A stretch of 64,000 nt of DNA, taken from Sphagnum compactum (Eukaryota; Bryophyta; Sphagnopsida; Sphagnales). Both the position numbers and the translations under genes were made by a program. The stretch covers positions 5,022,001-5,086,000 of the forward strand of contig OZ234500.1 of assembly GCA_965153455.1 (NCBI GenBank), written 5' to 3'. Below the pieces are notes generated by a model. That model ran no database searches. It saw nothing but the letters and a program-made list of their open reading frames with translations, and was not told the DNA's origin. Shown in pieces: positions 24,166 to 35,010 of this stretch (positions are counted from its first letter, which is position 1; the number at the start of each line of letters is the position of its first letter).

Positions 24166-24448
24166 TGGCGAAACTCAATGGCACACAGACTGGGCGCCAG
24201 AAGTGGGCGAAACTCAATGGCACACAGACTGGGCACCAGAAGTGGGCGAAACTCAATCGCACAGAAAGACTGGGCGCCAGAATTGGGCGAAACTCAATGG
24301 CAGAAAGACTGGGCGCCCAGAAGTGGGCGAAACTAAATCGCAGAAAGACTGGGCGCCAGAGAAGTGGGCGAAACTCAATCGCACAGAAAGACTGGGCGCC
24401 AGCGAAGTGGGCGAAACTCAATCGCACAAAGACTGGGCGCCAGAAGTG
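24166..24448. repeat. GGGCGAAACTC array upstream of the eIF3a exon
   Basis: Seven or so plus-sense units beginning right at GATGGCGAAACTC, where GATGGCGA could be the eIF3a start-codon context. It ends in GGCGCCAGAAGTG, then an intron-like 3' end (24450-24489, ...GTGTGGTTGCAG). The array appears to have replaced exon 1 coding sequence and the start of intron 1. Confidence 0.9.
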
Positions 24449-24489
24449 TAACTTAGTTAATGGACCATGATTCTTTTGTGTGGTTGCAG

Positions 24490-24613
24490 AGTTGATGAAT
24501 GTTCGCCAGAAGCAGGCGGCATTGCAAGCTCTTCATGACCTGATTACCTCAAAGAGATACCAGGCATGGCAAAAAACACTGGAGAAGATCATGTTCAAGT
24601 ATGTGGAGCTTTG
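24490..24613 (+). pseudogene. EIF3A: eIF3a exon 2 fragment (translation initiation factor 3 subunit a)
   Basis: Following a good acceptor (GGTTGCAG at 24482-24489), the bases translate as [18 protein letters not shown] followed by [18 protein letters not shown] and KYVEL. This matches the conserved N-terminus of eIF3a, the large scaffold subunit of the cytosolic eIF3 complex, near residues 15-55 of the plant protein. The exon is in frame throughout. At 24613, where the family continues with Cys, the sequence switches within a codon to array units (GCTAATGGCACACAG). It is a truncated, captured exon bounded by arrays on both sides. It is absent from the left arm. Confidence 0.88.
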
Positions 24614-24734
24614 GCTAATGGCACACAGAAGTGGGCGAAACTCAATGGCACACGGGCGCGAGAAGTGGGTTTAAACTCAAAAAAAGGCCGAAGAGTTTAT
24701 GTACCCCTGACTGGGCGAGAAGTGGCGAGAATGG
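24614..24734. repeat. GGGCGAAACTC array edge downstream of the eIF3a exon
   Basis: Two or three degenerate units, then GGCCGAAGAGTTTATGTACC and GAGAAGTGGCGAGAATGG. It is the inverted counterpart of 12397-12520 in the left arm. It joins the eIF3a exon to gene G. Confidence 0.85.
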
Positions 24735-25307
24735 CCAAGTTGAACCAACAGCTGCTTATGTGTCATTGTTGCGAACAGTTTGTTCCTTTCCTTCAGTTTC
24801 TGTAATTGTTCACAGAAAAGGCTTTTAGTTGTACAAGGCCACTTCTTTCAATGTCATCATCTTCCACTCTGATAAAGGGTGAGTTGGACACGCATTCTCA
24901 CAAGTTTTATTCACCACGATTTGGCTTTGTTGACAGTTACATCGACTGGAATTGAAAAAAAGGGATGTGAAGATCAGGGTACACCCACACAACTCTTTGC
25001 AAATAATGGTTCTTGTGTGATAGCTTCTTCCTATGCTCATCAGCAGCAATCCATTCTTTGGACTTGAGTTCTCCTTTTTCAGCTTCCCACATCCTCTGGT
25101 TCCCTGCCCCTCACAAAGTAAAGTCAAACATTGCAAATCATGGGTGAATGGCAAGTGGATTTTGCAGCAATTGAGCATTTTTTGCTTCTAATAGAAACTT
25201 TGTACACCAATTATGCCAATGGATCCAGACTCCAAAAGTAGGTGCAGAGCAGTTTCCATATGATCACTCTGTCTCTGGGATGCAGCCTGAGGACATGAAC
25301 CATGACA
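24735..25307 (-). pseudogene. Gene G 3' part, inverted copy
   Basis: Reverse complement of 11824-12396 with very few differences. It holds the exon-like pieces KLKERNKLFATM, NQRMWEAEKGELKSK and AASQRQSDHMETALHLL on the minus strand with their splice signals. It is cut at 25307, inside the intron, exactly at the point complementary to the copy B break at 55248 (74 bp of intron lie between). It lacks the 5' exons, so it is a fragment. Confidence 0.85.
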
Positions 25308-26808
25308 TAGTGCGAAAATTAATGCTAAATTGGTGATTAAACCGCTCATGGATAGATCGTCACAAGGCTGGAACCAATTCCGTATTACAGAACCGCCCTC
25401 GGTGGCAGATTCTGACAGGAAAGTGGTCACTAGCGAGTCTCGTGAGCGCGGGCTTAGCAAAATCGGTTACCAACGGTGTGTTCTGTGGCGTAAAGAGCAG
25501 GTTACCCGCGTTCAAAAGTCACAGGAACACCCTTAACAGGGTCGTTCCATTTCACTGCGTAATTCTGCTTGAAGAATCGCGGCGCAGGGGCGGCAGATTT
25601 TTACGGAGACGAGAGAGCAAGAGAAGAACCATGAGTGAAGACGTCAAGGAAATCAAAGACTCTTGGGATGCTAGCCTTTGACGCAACATCAGAAAATTGA
25701 AACAAATATCACTGATCCAGATACCAAAAGCATGAATCTAGAGATGGGTAGACGTATAAAAAACTCACTTTATTTTTCAGAAAATCCAGCAAGAGACAAC
25801 CAGAGACAACTCTAGCCGAGCACACTTTGATTTTCACATTTGTACATGGACTTGCTTTAATATTTCAATACGCAGAACAGTCTAAGAAGTGGTGAACTAA
25901 ACTAATCAAAATATATGCATATAAGCAGGTGTGGCCGATTAGCTCTCCTCATGCCTCAGACATGAAGGAAGAGACATGCTTATTTCCAACAGCCAAAAAC
26001 GAAGACCTTTAATAAGTGAAGTTCCGACCCATCAAAACAAGAGGGTTATTTAAACACAGTCAGTCCCCCTCTGGTTTGAATACACACGAAAACAAATTAC
26101 GGTCGGAGCAAATTACAGGTGCCGGTTCAGGAAGTAGTAAGGGCCATGGCAGCTACATCAAGCACCACAGCATTTGCTGCGGACGACGTAGATGCAGCAA
26201 CATCACAAGTTACAGAAGGTACTCCAGTTGTTGCCGGTGGTATAGAACTGCCAGCTAAATGTAAATTGTTCGTCTCGATCCCTTCCTGTGGATTTTCTCC
26301 TGTCCCTATAGTTCCAATCCCATCAAAACGCAAGGAATTATTTCAACGCAGTTAGTAACCTCTGGTTTCCATAGACAGAACAAGGATGTATACGAAAGTC
26401 TCGTTCACAATGAGTAGCTAGCAAAATAACTCTGATTCAAGATAATCGGGCCAGTTCTGCGCTGGGAGTTTTTGATTTTGTAACATGCCATCGCTCGCGC
26501 TTGTAGGCCGAATTCGTGCCGATGCAGGGGCCGATACTGATGACCAGTTCCGCATGTTGAGACGCAAGCCACAGCCAGCGATGGTGATGACAATGAAGAA
26601 AACGACCAGCCTTAATATCACCGTGGCAGAATCTGAAGCGAAACTTGATGCTGGTTCCTTCCATCCGCTCGTTGGTGGTGAAGCAACATCTATACTCATG
26701 ACTAGATGCCTCATTCTTGCAATCTATTCTAGAAATTTAAGGATAACTCTCTTTCAGAATCTGTCAACTCACGAGGCCGTCAAGAAATCTTCCACAAGAA
26801 TTTATCAA
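25308..26808. repeat. Block Q, second copy
   Basis: Direct copy of 17744-19258. Here the right edge is uninterrupted: after AAGAATTTATC the sequence continues through CTACAACTACTTATACTGAT to GAAGGCCGAAGAGTTTATGA and a remnant GAAGTGGGTGG before block S. In the first copy this stretch is split by the 48-bp array. The same 98-codon minus-strand frame is present (26418-26714). Confidence 0.85.
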
Positions 26809-26901
26809 TCTACACCATACTCATCACCTCACCGCCTTTCTACAACTACTTATACTGATCATACAATTTCCAAAGAAGGCCGAAGAGTTTATGAAGTGGG
26901 T

Positions 26902-29718
26902 GGCCATGAGACATTGACATGGAGACACATGAGTAGGGTGCAAGTACAATTCAACTTCCTCTGCATCCAATACAGGTACATGACTTGGTGGACTCACTAC
27001 ACTATGGTTGTGGGTCTGGCAATTGCATCATGGGGTGTGGGTGATGCAACATTGAACGCACAGATCTGATAGTGCTCTTCTTGGCATCCTCTACCCCCAT
27101 GGTACTGTGAGGACTTGGTGCTCTGCACAGTTTGTTTACTGGTTTCCAAGTTATGCCATTATCTGACCTAATGATATCCATGAATTACGAAATTCATGCT
27201 CCAGAAATTCATGCAAGATACCAAGGATTTATTTTAAGCCATGTTATATGTGAATAGGAGGCTGCTGTTGCTCCATGGAAGAAATTTGGCAAAGTGTTGC
27301 AACTTCAGTCGCTTTCTTTGGGAGCACACATGAAATTGATCTAGCAACAATTTTCCGATCTCTGTTGGCATCCTTATGGTCTCCATTGCAGCATTTTTTG
27401 GGTGATTGTGTTAAGACCTGACAGGGCACACTGGTTCACATCTTGATAGACATGAACTTGAAACAACAACTTCACGGCAATTTGAATTCCCACCTTCAGA
27501 GTCTAGGGTGTGTTAAAGGCCTTTGATGTCAGTCTTAACACTTTGATTATTTTGCTACTTAGCCACTGAGCTGTAGTATAGTCTTAGCTTGATTGTTGGA
27601 ACATTGCTTTGCTCATGGATCAACTGAGGTTAGAATGTTTCAAGAGAGGAATCATGGTGTGGATTAACTGATCTCCATTGTTCAAGTAGTTGGTGCTGCT
27701 TGTGGCAAAGCATATCTTGCAACAATTTTCCAAAGCAACAATCAGAGATCAGTTGTCTTGTTCATCAAGCACCCCCAAAGCTACAGATCTGGTGGAAAAC
27801 AGCAAATTCTGAAATTCACAATGAAATTGAATGCAACTTTGTTCTTCCAACATAAGTGGCTCAAGCATGTACATGTGTTACTGTTAGCAATCTACATTCT
27901 CTCTAGGCTAGTAGATTCATTTTGACCATACCAGGGACAGGAGATGAGAGAGTGATCATTATGTGCATTCAGGTAGAAGAATTTGCATTTGGTCTCTGGC
28001 TAAACTCAAATATCTTTGGGACAACAATTTGGATGTGCAAAGAGAAATCGTGAACTGTGAATGTATTTGAATTTTGTGGGCGCTTTACTTATACAGTCAG
28101 ATGTTCACCAACTGGTCTGCATTGCTTATCGATATGCATCAAGAGTGAAGACTAGAATGTTTAGTATCTTTCTCACAAGAAAAGGATTGGCCATTGAAGA
28201 CAATGAATTTGACGCTTCTGGGTTTATGCACATGTGCCAATATTTTCATTACTAGGGACAACTCAAACCATGTCAGTGGGCAGGGACAGTGGCGCACACA
28301 TGGTGTACAATTTGTGTGATCTTTTCATGGACAAAGACCCAATAGATGACAAATTCTTTGAATGTCTGTGTTTCTCTTGTAAATGAATGAGATTTTATTC
28401 TCGTGACAGACAACTTTAGGGTTTCTATCCCTTTTGTATAGGAGAAGGGTAGCACGACAAATGCTTCCTTGTTGTTAGGTGCCTAGGCACAAGGGCGGTA
28501 GCCCAAGTGTTGGGCACTGAAAAGCAAGGAAGGGCTGAAGGCGCTACCCTTCTCTGGTGTAAAAACCTGCCCTAATTTTCAGAGCATGTGTAATTCCAAT
28601 GTGGAAGATTTCTTCCGTTTTGTAAGATCCTGGAACATAGTCGGTCAGTTCTTGCACCTGAAAATGGTTGTCTAAATACACTACAAAAATTAGGGCAGTT
28701 TTTAACATACATTGCAGCTAGCCTGTAATGAGAAAATGAGCATATTTCCTACATAGAAATGTGCAGTAGTCCCTTTTGACAAATAGTGTTGACCATATAA
28801 ATTTGGAACTCAAACACTTAAAAAATTCCCAACAAAAATTGGTCTAATATTTCTTACTACATATTAAGTGCATTTCCATATGTGGAATTGCTCTCTTTGA
28901 AATCCTGTATGAAATCCTCTTGGAATTAATCTAAAATTTCTAGTATATCTTGTGCTGTTGGCCGAAGTGTGCAAAAACTATGGAACTACTGCAAATCTGA
29001 ACAGGACCTTGACAATCGAACGAAAAACCCAAAGCGCAATTTTGAAAAGACAGCCCTCAAAAAGACATTGAGACAAAAGGCTAAGGATATCACCTTGCCC
29101 ATTGCCAGAATTATAATATTAATGATGGAGAACACAGCTGGACCCAAACTTGTACTGAGATATATTCAAGGAATAATTCCTCTTCTTGAATAATGCTGAT
29201 TCCAAGCAAACATTGTGTCACCTATCTTATTAAATGATACAACCCAAATCTTATAAGCAAAGGGTGGCCTCTGTAGAGATTCAACAAAACCCACAAGTTA
29301 TCAATTTTCTCAAGTATGGTTCATGCTATACCCACCTATTGTGCATAAGGGTCAAATTTTGGAATGCCCTACTTATACCCACCTAAACCCACTTAATATT
29401 TGTCAAAGCCAATTCAAGTAAATCATCTTATGCCATATTTTTTTTCCCCCATTCATTCAATGTTCATTTGTCAATTTTTTTACATCCAACTTCCAAGCAT
29501 GAGACATGGACTTCATCAACAGTTTTGTTGCACACAATGTTGCAAAAAATGAAAAATATTCTCAAAACTCAAATGAAGCCTATTTAATAGATGAAATGAA
29601 AAATACATAATGTATCCTTGAAGTCAACAACTTAAACCTTAAACACCTCTAATTTAAATTCATTGCCCTGCAACTAAATGCCAAGAACCTTCATCAAATG
29701 GCTAAATTTCATAAACCA
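26902..29718. repeat. Block S, first copy
   Basis: Collinear with 56867-60011 at roughly 90-93% by eye. It starts at GGCCATGAGACATTGACATGG after a trace of array sequence (GAAGTGGGTGG). In the other copy the same bases follow P directly. No frame longer than about 75 codons is open and conserved. It holds the empty site (29222-29240) for the small Helitron-like element in the second copy. Confidence 0.85.
28441..28557. repeat. MITE-like imperfect inverted repeat in block S
   Basis: Ends GGAGAAGGGTAGC and GCTACCCTTCTC are inverted. Inside lies the palindrome GTGCCTAGGCAC and a second GCCCAA/TTGGGC pair. The second copy (58272-58388) keeps the outer stem with different inner bases (GGAGAAGGGTAGGGCC against GGCTTTACCCTTCTC). 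It may be a small MITE. No target duplication is certain. Confidence 0.45.
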
Positions 29719-30783
29719 TTACGTAATGTGGGTCAATTTTAATGAACATCTCTAGTTTTGAAGGTGAGCTTTAAGGAGAGGACTTGTGGCATTCACAATA
29801 TTGCTCTGGGGATTGACCCAAAATTGAAAAGAAAAAGAATGTTGTGAAAATCTCAAGTCTGTTCTCTGAACATCTGTGACAACTCATGCAAGGTCTTAGT
29901 GACAAGTATTTTGGCCTGCTGTTTGAGAAACCTGCATTTTCAGAGTCCTGAGTTTTGGTTTGTTTTGGAAGTTTTGAATGCCTTAATTTCAATTCTTTCA
30001 TGAATAGCAGATCAGTGCCTGCACTGCAATAGCAGCTACTGGTTAGGTAGTGAAATAACCAGTAGCTAGTAGTCATCCGCATCCATAACTAAGGGTCTCT
30101 TTCCATTGGGCTGTTGTAATCACAGCTACACACAGCAACCTGTGATTACAGTAGACTACTGGAAACCCACTGACATTGCTGTTGTTCTAACAGTTGCTTT
30201 GCATTGCATAGCTGCAATGGACTAAAAACTTGTAACTAATAAATGTTACTAGCTTCACAGTCTAGCTAAGTTTAACCACTTTCTACATACACATAGTTTC
30301 TAATTTCAAAAATGTAACACATGTTACCTTAGGATGACTTGCAGATGGACTAACAGCTCTCACAGCTTCTGCATTTGGTCAATGCAGGAGCTGTGAGCCC
30401 AGTCCAGTGAAAAAATGTAATGGAAAGGGGCTGTTATGAGGGAATCTGTCATAATGAAAAGATGTCCAGGCATACTAATAAGCATAAAATTCAGGCATAG
30501 TAAGGATGCTAGCTTCACGCATACTAAGGGACTTCGAATTTGACAGTATACTGGAAATGCTTCGGTGAAAGGCTTCAGCCACAATTTAGCTTTCACAGTT
30601 TGGATATGTTGGCCTAGATTGAGTCCATAAAGATTGTTGACACATATGTCCTGGCACCATGTCAATTCCATTGTTTGCAGTTTGAAAGTGCCAATTTGAT
30701 TAGGAATTTTGTTAAGGGTGCATCCATTATTGTTTCTCTCAATTAATAAGTCCATTCCCTGGATAAGCTGAAACTCTTTGCTG
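29719..30783. other. Single-copy stretch with a possible MITE
   Basis: No match elsewhere in the window. Around 30089-30432 the ends GGTCTCTTTCCATT and, reversed, AGCCCCTTTCCATT look like weak terminal inverted repeats. An internal hairpin TGTAATCACAG/CTGTGATTACA lies at about 30115-30150. No target duplication is clear, so the MITE call is tentative. No gene is seen. Confidence 0.35.
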
Positions 30784-31204
30784 CCTCATAATGATTGATC
30801 ACTGTGTGCACTCATTTGTGGCTGATTTATTTGTCACTGCAAGAGCTCCTGAGTTCATGTTTACAAAAGAATTCATTAGGTTTTTAGTTGTAGATTGTAA
30901 GTCAATGTGCTCCCATAGCTGAGTGACTTATAATGGAAAAATATTGAATTACATATTGCTACTAACACTGGTGTTATACAACATTGAAATGATGGAAATT
31001 TTAGAACTGTTATAATGCCCCTTCATGCGGCCAGAGTGAACCAGCAGTCACCAATACACCAGTTGGCCGTTCTGTCCACTGGATGGGCTGCGTTTTTTCA
31101 TTCGACGGCAGATGGGGTTCATCACAGTCCATTTCTTTTCACTGCTGATCATTCTACTTTTTTTTTTTAGGGGTGTTTTTGGTTGTTTTTTCCCTGGACC
31201 TGAC

Positions 31205-31800
31205 CTCACACATAGCTACCCTACTCACCTTCCTACCCTCGTAAGTATTGTACCAACCTTGGTACCTTACTAATTATCCCCTACTAACATAGTTACTTTA
31301 ATGACTAGTTATCTTACTGAACTAACTACTATACTAACTAGTTACCCTACTAACCTAGCTACCATGTTAACTACATACTTTACTAACTTAACTTCTTTAC
31401 TGACCTAACCATTGTACTAACTACCTATCTTATTGACCTAGTTATATTACTATTTACCAACCCTATATACACAATCACCCTATTGACATAAGTACTTTAC
31501 AAACCTAGTCACCTTGATAAGGTAACTTGTTTCCTACGTACTAACTTGTCTATTTACCTAGCTACCTTGTTAGTGTAACTTTCTTCCTACCTACTAACTT
31601 GCCTACCTACATGCTTACCTACTCTAACAACCTATTTGCCTTGCTTTTTGAACTTCTTTTTTACTTACTAACTTGCCTACTAACCCAACTATCGACTTAT
31701 ATACCTACTTGCCTACCTATGCACCCACCTTCCTACCTACCACTATGTTCACCTACCTACCTATGTTTTTTACATAGCCAAATACCTAACTAATTACCTA
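31205..31800. repeat. Degenerate CTACCTA/CTAACTA tract
   Basis: About 600 bp built from CTACC, CTAAC, TTACC and CCTAC words with no fixed period, in the left subterminal part of the Mutator-like element. The opposite strand of the right subterminal part has the same word set. Confidence 0.8.
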
Positions 31801-32063
31801 CTCACTTTTTTCATCCCCTAGCCCCCCAATCCTACCTATCAATTTATTAAGGTTTGTCCTAATTCATGGATGATGAACATAGGTCCCCAATATGTAGTTA
31901 TTACAAACAATTTATAGTGGAAACAATGTCATAATTGCAGCCATTTTGGTTTAGTTAATGCATATTTTACTAAATTTTATTTACCTAATTTATTTATGGA
32001 ATGGACATTATAATACATCTTTTCATGTAATTATTATAAATATGTACTACTGGATTATGGTTT

Positions 32064-33173
32064 AGGTTTAAGGTTGGGACACATAAATTAGTTAGCAAGT
32101 TTTTCACAAATTTATAGTAATTAACCTAAATTAGGTTAAATTTGAGGGAATAAATTTTAGGGTTTAGACATATGTGAAGTAATACAATTTCATTTTATAT
32201 CTTTCTTAAAAAGAGTAGAAAAAATTAGTTTGGAGAGATCACACAAAGGTAAGAGACATATATTTTCTTTTGGTTTTTTACAAAACTTATTTGATTATTT
32301 TTTAAGATTAAGGTTTTTTTCGATGAGTAAATCTTTGTAGTTTAAAAGTTTTAAAATTTTCTTTAAAAAAATTATCCTATGTTGTTTTTTTAAAAATTGC
32401 ATTATATAATTTGTATACTTTGTATAGTTTTTTGGGTTTAGGGCATATATCACTAGGATGTTTTTTTGTTAAGGTTCGTATAGGTAGGGTTATAATAAGG
32501 CTTATGGAAAAATATCATCTGGATTTTTAGGGTTATGCCTTATGATTTAATGTTCAGGAATTTGGTTCATATATATCAAAGTTTAAGGTTTATACTCTAG
32601 ATTTTGCTCATTGTATTGGTTTTTGATTTTATCATTTGTTTAGATCTATAACATAATTATGAATCTCCTTTGTTTACATATGTTCCATAGTTGTTAAAGT
32701 TCAATATTTCCTAACCCATTTTTGTTTAAATGTAATACCCATATCATATGTAATAATTCATATACCATGAAACATAAATATATTTAAAAAATATTTGATT
32801 CCCCGCTAATACATCATGAAATTCATGTTTTTCAAAATATTTATTTACCTTATAGTATGATTTAACATATATAAAAATGAACATAATGTAAAATTGGTCA
32901 CATTGATGATACAAAGGGTTAGGGTTTAATGTAAAATTTACTACTTAATGTTAAAATTATGGTTTAGGTTTAGAGTTTAGGATATATAAATTAATTAACT
33001 TTTTTTTACAAGTTTATAATAATTAAAATAAATCTAAGGTGCATTTTGGGCGGAATGTTTAGGGCTTAAACATATGTAAAACAATGCAATGTCATTTTAT
33101 ATTTTATTAAAGAAAGTGATAGAACTTAACTTGGAAATATTACCAAATGGTAATAGATATACTTTTTTTTGTG
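32064..33173. repeat. Internal 210-bp direct repeat of the element
   Basis: 32064-32273 and 32963-33173 are diverged copies of one 210-bp segment (AGGTTTA..., TTTAGGGTTTAGACATATGT/TTTAGGGCTTAAACATATGT, TTTCATTTTATAT/TGTCATTTTATAT). They lie about 0.9 kb apart. AT-rich, no frame. Confidence 0.7.
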
Positions 33174-33180
33174 TTTCCCT

Positions 33181-34020
33181 AAATGCTATACCCACATATC
33201 CGTTCATTTCGAAGTAACTAGTATGTAGTTTGGCTGGTCTTTCAATGAAAACTAAAGCTTATATGTAATACCTGCATGCGAGTTCATTTTGAAATAATCC
33301 ATAAGTGATTTAAACAACCTTAGGTGAATAATCAACCCTAAATGCAATACCCACATGTAAGGTCACTTCAAAATAAGTGGTTTGGGTACCCAAAATATGT
33401 TTCTTTATATACCTAAATTAATTTTATGACAATTAATTATCATGAATAATTATCAAAAATAATGATTTGAATACTTTATCAACATAAAAAATGTAATTAA
33501 AAATAATAAATTAAATATCAAATTATTAATTTGATTTTTAAATCTAAATTTTAATTATCTGAATAATTAAGGTTCAACCAAATAATCAGTTAATTAATAT
33601 TAAGAAACAAATGATTGTTTAAATATGATAATCAATCATTTACATTATCTGAAATAATTTTCTAGTAATTCCTTAATTATGACATTTTTGTTGATACTTA
33701 GACTAGATTAATATGTCATATGAATCCCATAAATATTATAATGGAAACCTATTTGCAAGTAATGCAAAAGATATTAAAAATCAACAACTATTTATGGACT
33801 TACATGCGGGTATTGCAATGGATGTAAAAAAACCAACAACTATTATGAAACCTATATGTGGGTATTGTAATGGTTGTTTAAAAAAACTATTACGAGACCT
33901 ATATGTGAGTATTGCAATGGTTATAAAAAAACCAGCATCTATTACGAGACCTATATGTAGGTATTGCAATGGTTGTAAAAAAGCAGCCACTATTACGAGA
34001 CCTATATGTAGGTATTATAT
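33181..34020. repeat. Repeated AATRCAATACCCACATG motif in both orientations
   Basis: Near 33190, 33265 and 33345 the motif reads GCTATACCCACATATCC, GTAATACCTGCATGCGAG and GCAATACCCACATGTAAG, about 80 bp apart. From 33800 to 34020 it occurs inverted five times in a tandem array of about 55-60 bp (TATATGTAGGTATTGCAATGG type). No spacers of CRISPR kind are present. The 111-codon frame at 33713-34048 is a by-product of the array. Confidence 0.7.
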
Positions 34021-34639
34021 ATTTGAAATGATTTTATGGAAATTGTAATAGAATGGATGTAGGTATTGCACAATGTTCATTTTGATCTTTGTAAACCCTA
34101 AACAAATTAATGTTACCTATTCATATGGGCCTATTTAAGTTTTGATTCTTACATCTAAAGTATTAAGAAAATTATGAAAAAAAAACATATATAATTAACC
34201 ATATACCCATCAAATGAGTGTGACTAGAGGAACATATTATATTGATAAAAGATTTACAAATATGGGTGGATAAAAAAATGTTAAAGATTACAACAAAAAA
34301 TAAGGTTCTCCATAGTACATCAAAGGACCAAAATTCAAAAATTGGGTAGTTCAAAAAATGAAAAGGTTGAAAAAACCTAGCTAACTATATGAAATGGCAA
34401 CCGTAAACCATATCATTATCTACAATCTCCTGTTTAGCTTGGTAAGAAGTTGTTGCATTTGTAGCCTTTGCTGCATGACGAATAGTGTACAGATGGTAGC
34501 ATTGCATCTTAGCCTAAACTACATTTGCAACAAACTCTTCCTTTATTTGCCCTGAACCCTATAAACACCCAAAAAACACCAAATTAAACCTTAACACCAC
34601 CAAGCTACCATCGCCTTCTTCGTTAGAACACCACCATAA

Positions 34640-34955
34640 AAGAAAACGACGGTGTGTTGCCACACCGTCCTCTTCTTCTTCTTCTTCTTAGATACATAGA
34701 AGAAGGTGACGACAGCTTGTTGCCATTGCCTTCTTCTTCTTCTTCTTTTCTAACACAAAAAGAAAGCAATGACAACAAGTTGTCGTTGCCTTCTTCGCTT
34801 GAACACCACCAGAAAAAAAGGCGAGGGCAACAAGCTGCCATCGCCTTCTTTGCTGCAACACCACCACAAAAGAAGATGATGGCACATTGCCATCATCTTC
34901 TTCTTCTTTACAACACCACCATAGAAGAAGACGACGGCACATTGCCATCGTCTTC
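34640..34955. repeat. Array of six self-complementary hairpins
   Basis: Six units, about 52-60 bp apart, share a spacer like AACACCACCANAAAAGAAG, and each carries its own palindrome. Centres: 34648-34669 (GACGGTGTG/CACACCGTC), 34702-34733, 34762-34791 (GACAAC/GTTGTC), 34820-34845 (GGCGAGGGCA/TGCCATCGCC), 34872-34900 (perfect 13-bp stem GAAGATGATGGCA), 34927-34955 (GAAGACGACGGCA/TGCCATCGTCTTC). Stem sequences differ between units but stay paired. Confidence 0.85.
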
Positions 34956-35010
34956 TTCTCTTCAAACACAAAGAAAACAAAACACACAAAAAAACAACCA
35001 AAAAAAATCA

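Larger units (their letters stand above)
19800..25307. repeat. Right arm of the large fold-back structure
   Basis: Reverse complement of 11824-16068 with three differences: a 98-bp insertion at 21874-21971; replacement of most of the long array by a 1.8-kb single-copy segment (22346-24165); and an eIF3a exon between arrays (24166-24735). It ends at 25307 in gene G sequence, abutting Q. Confidence 0.9.
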
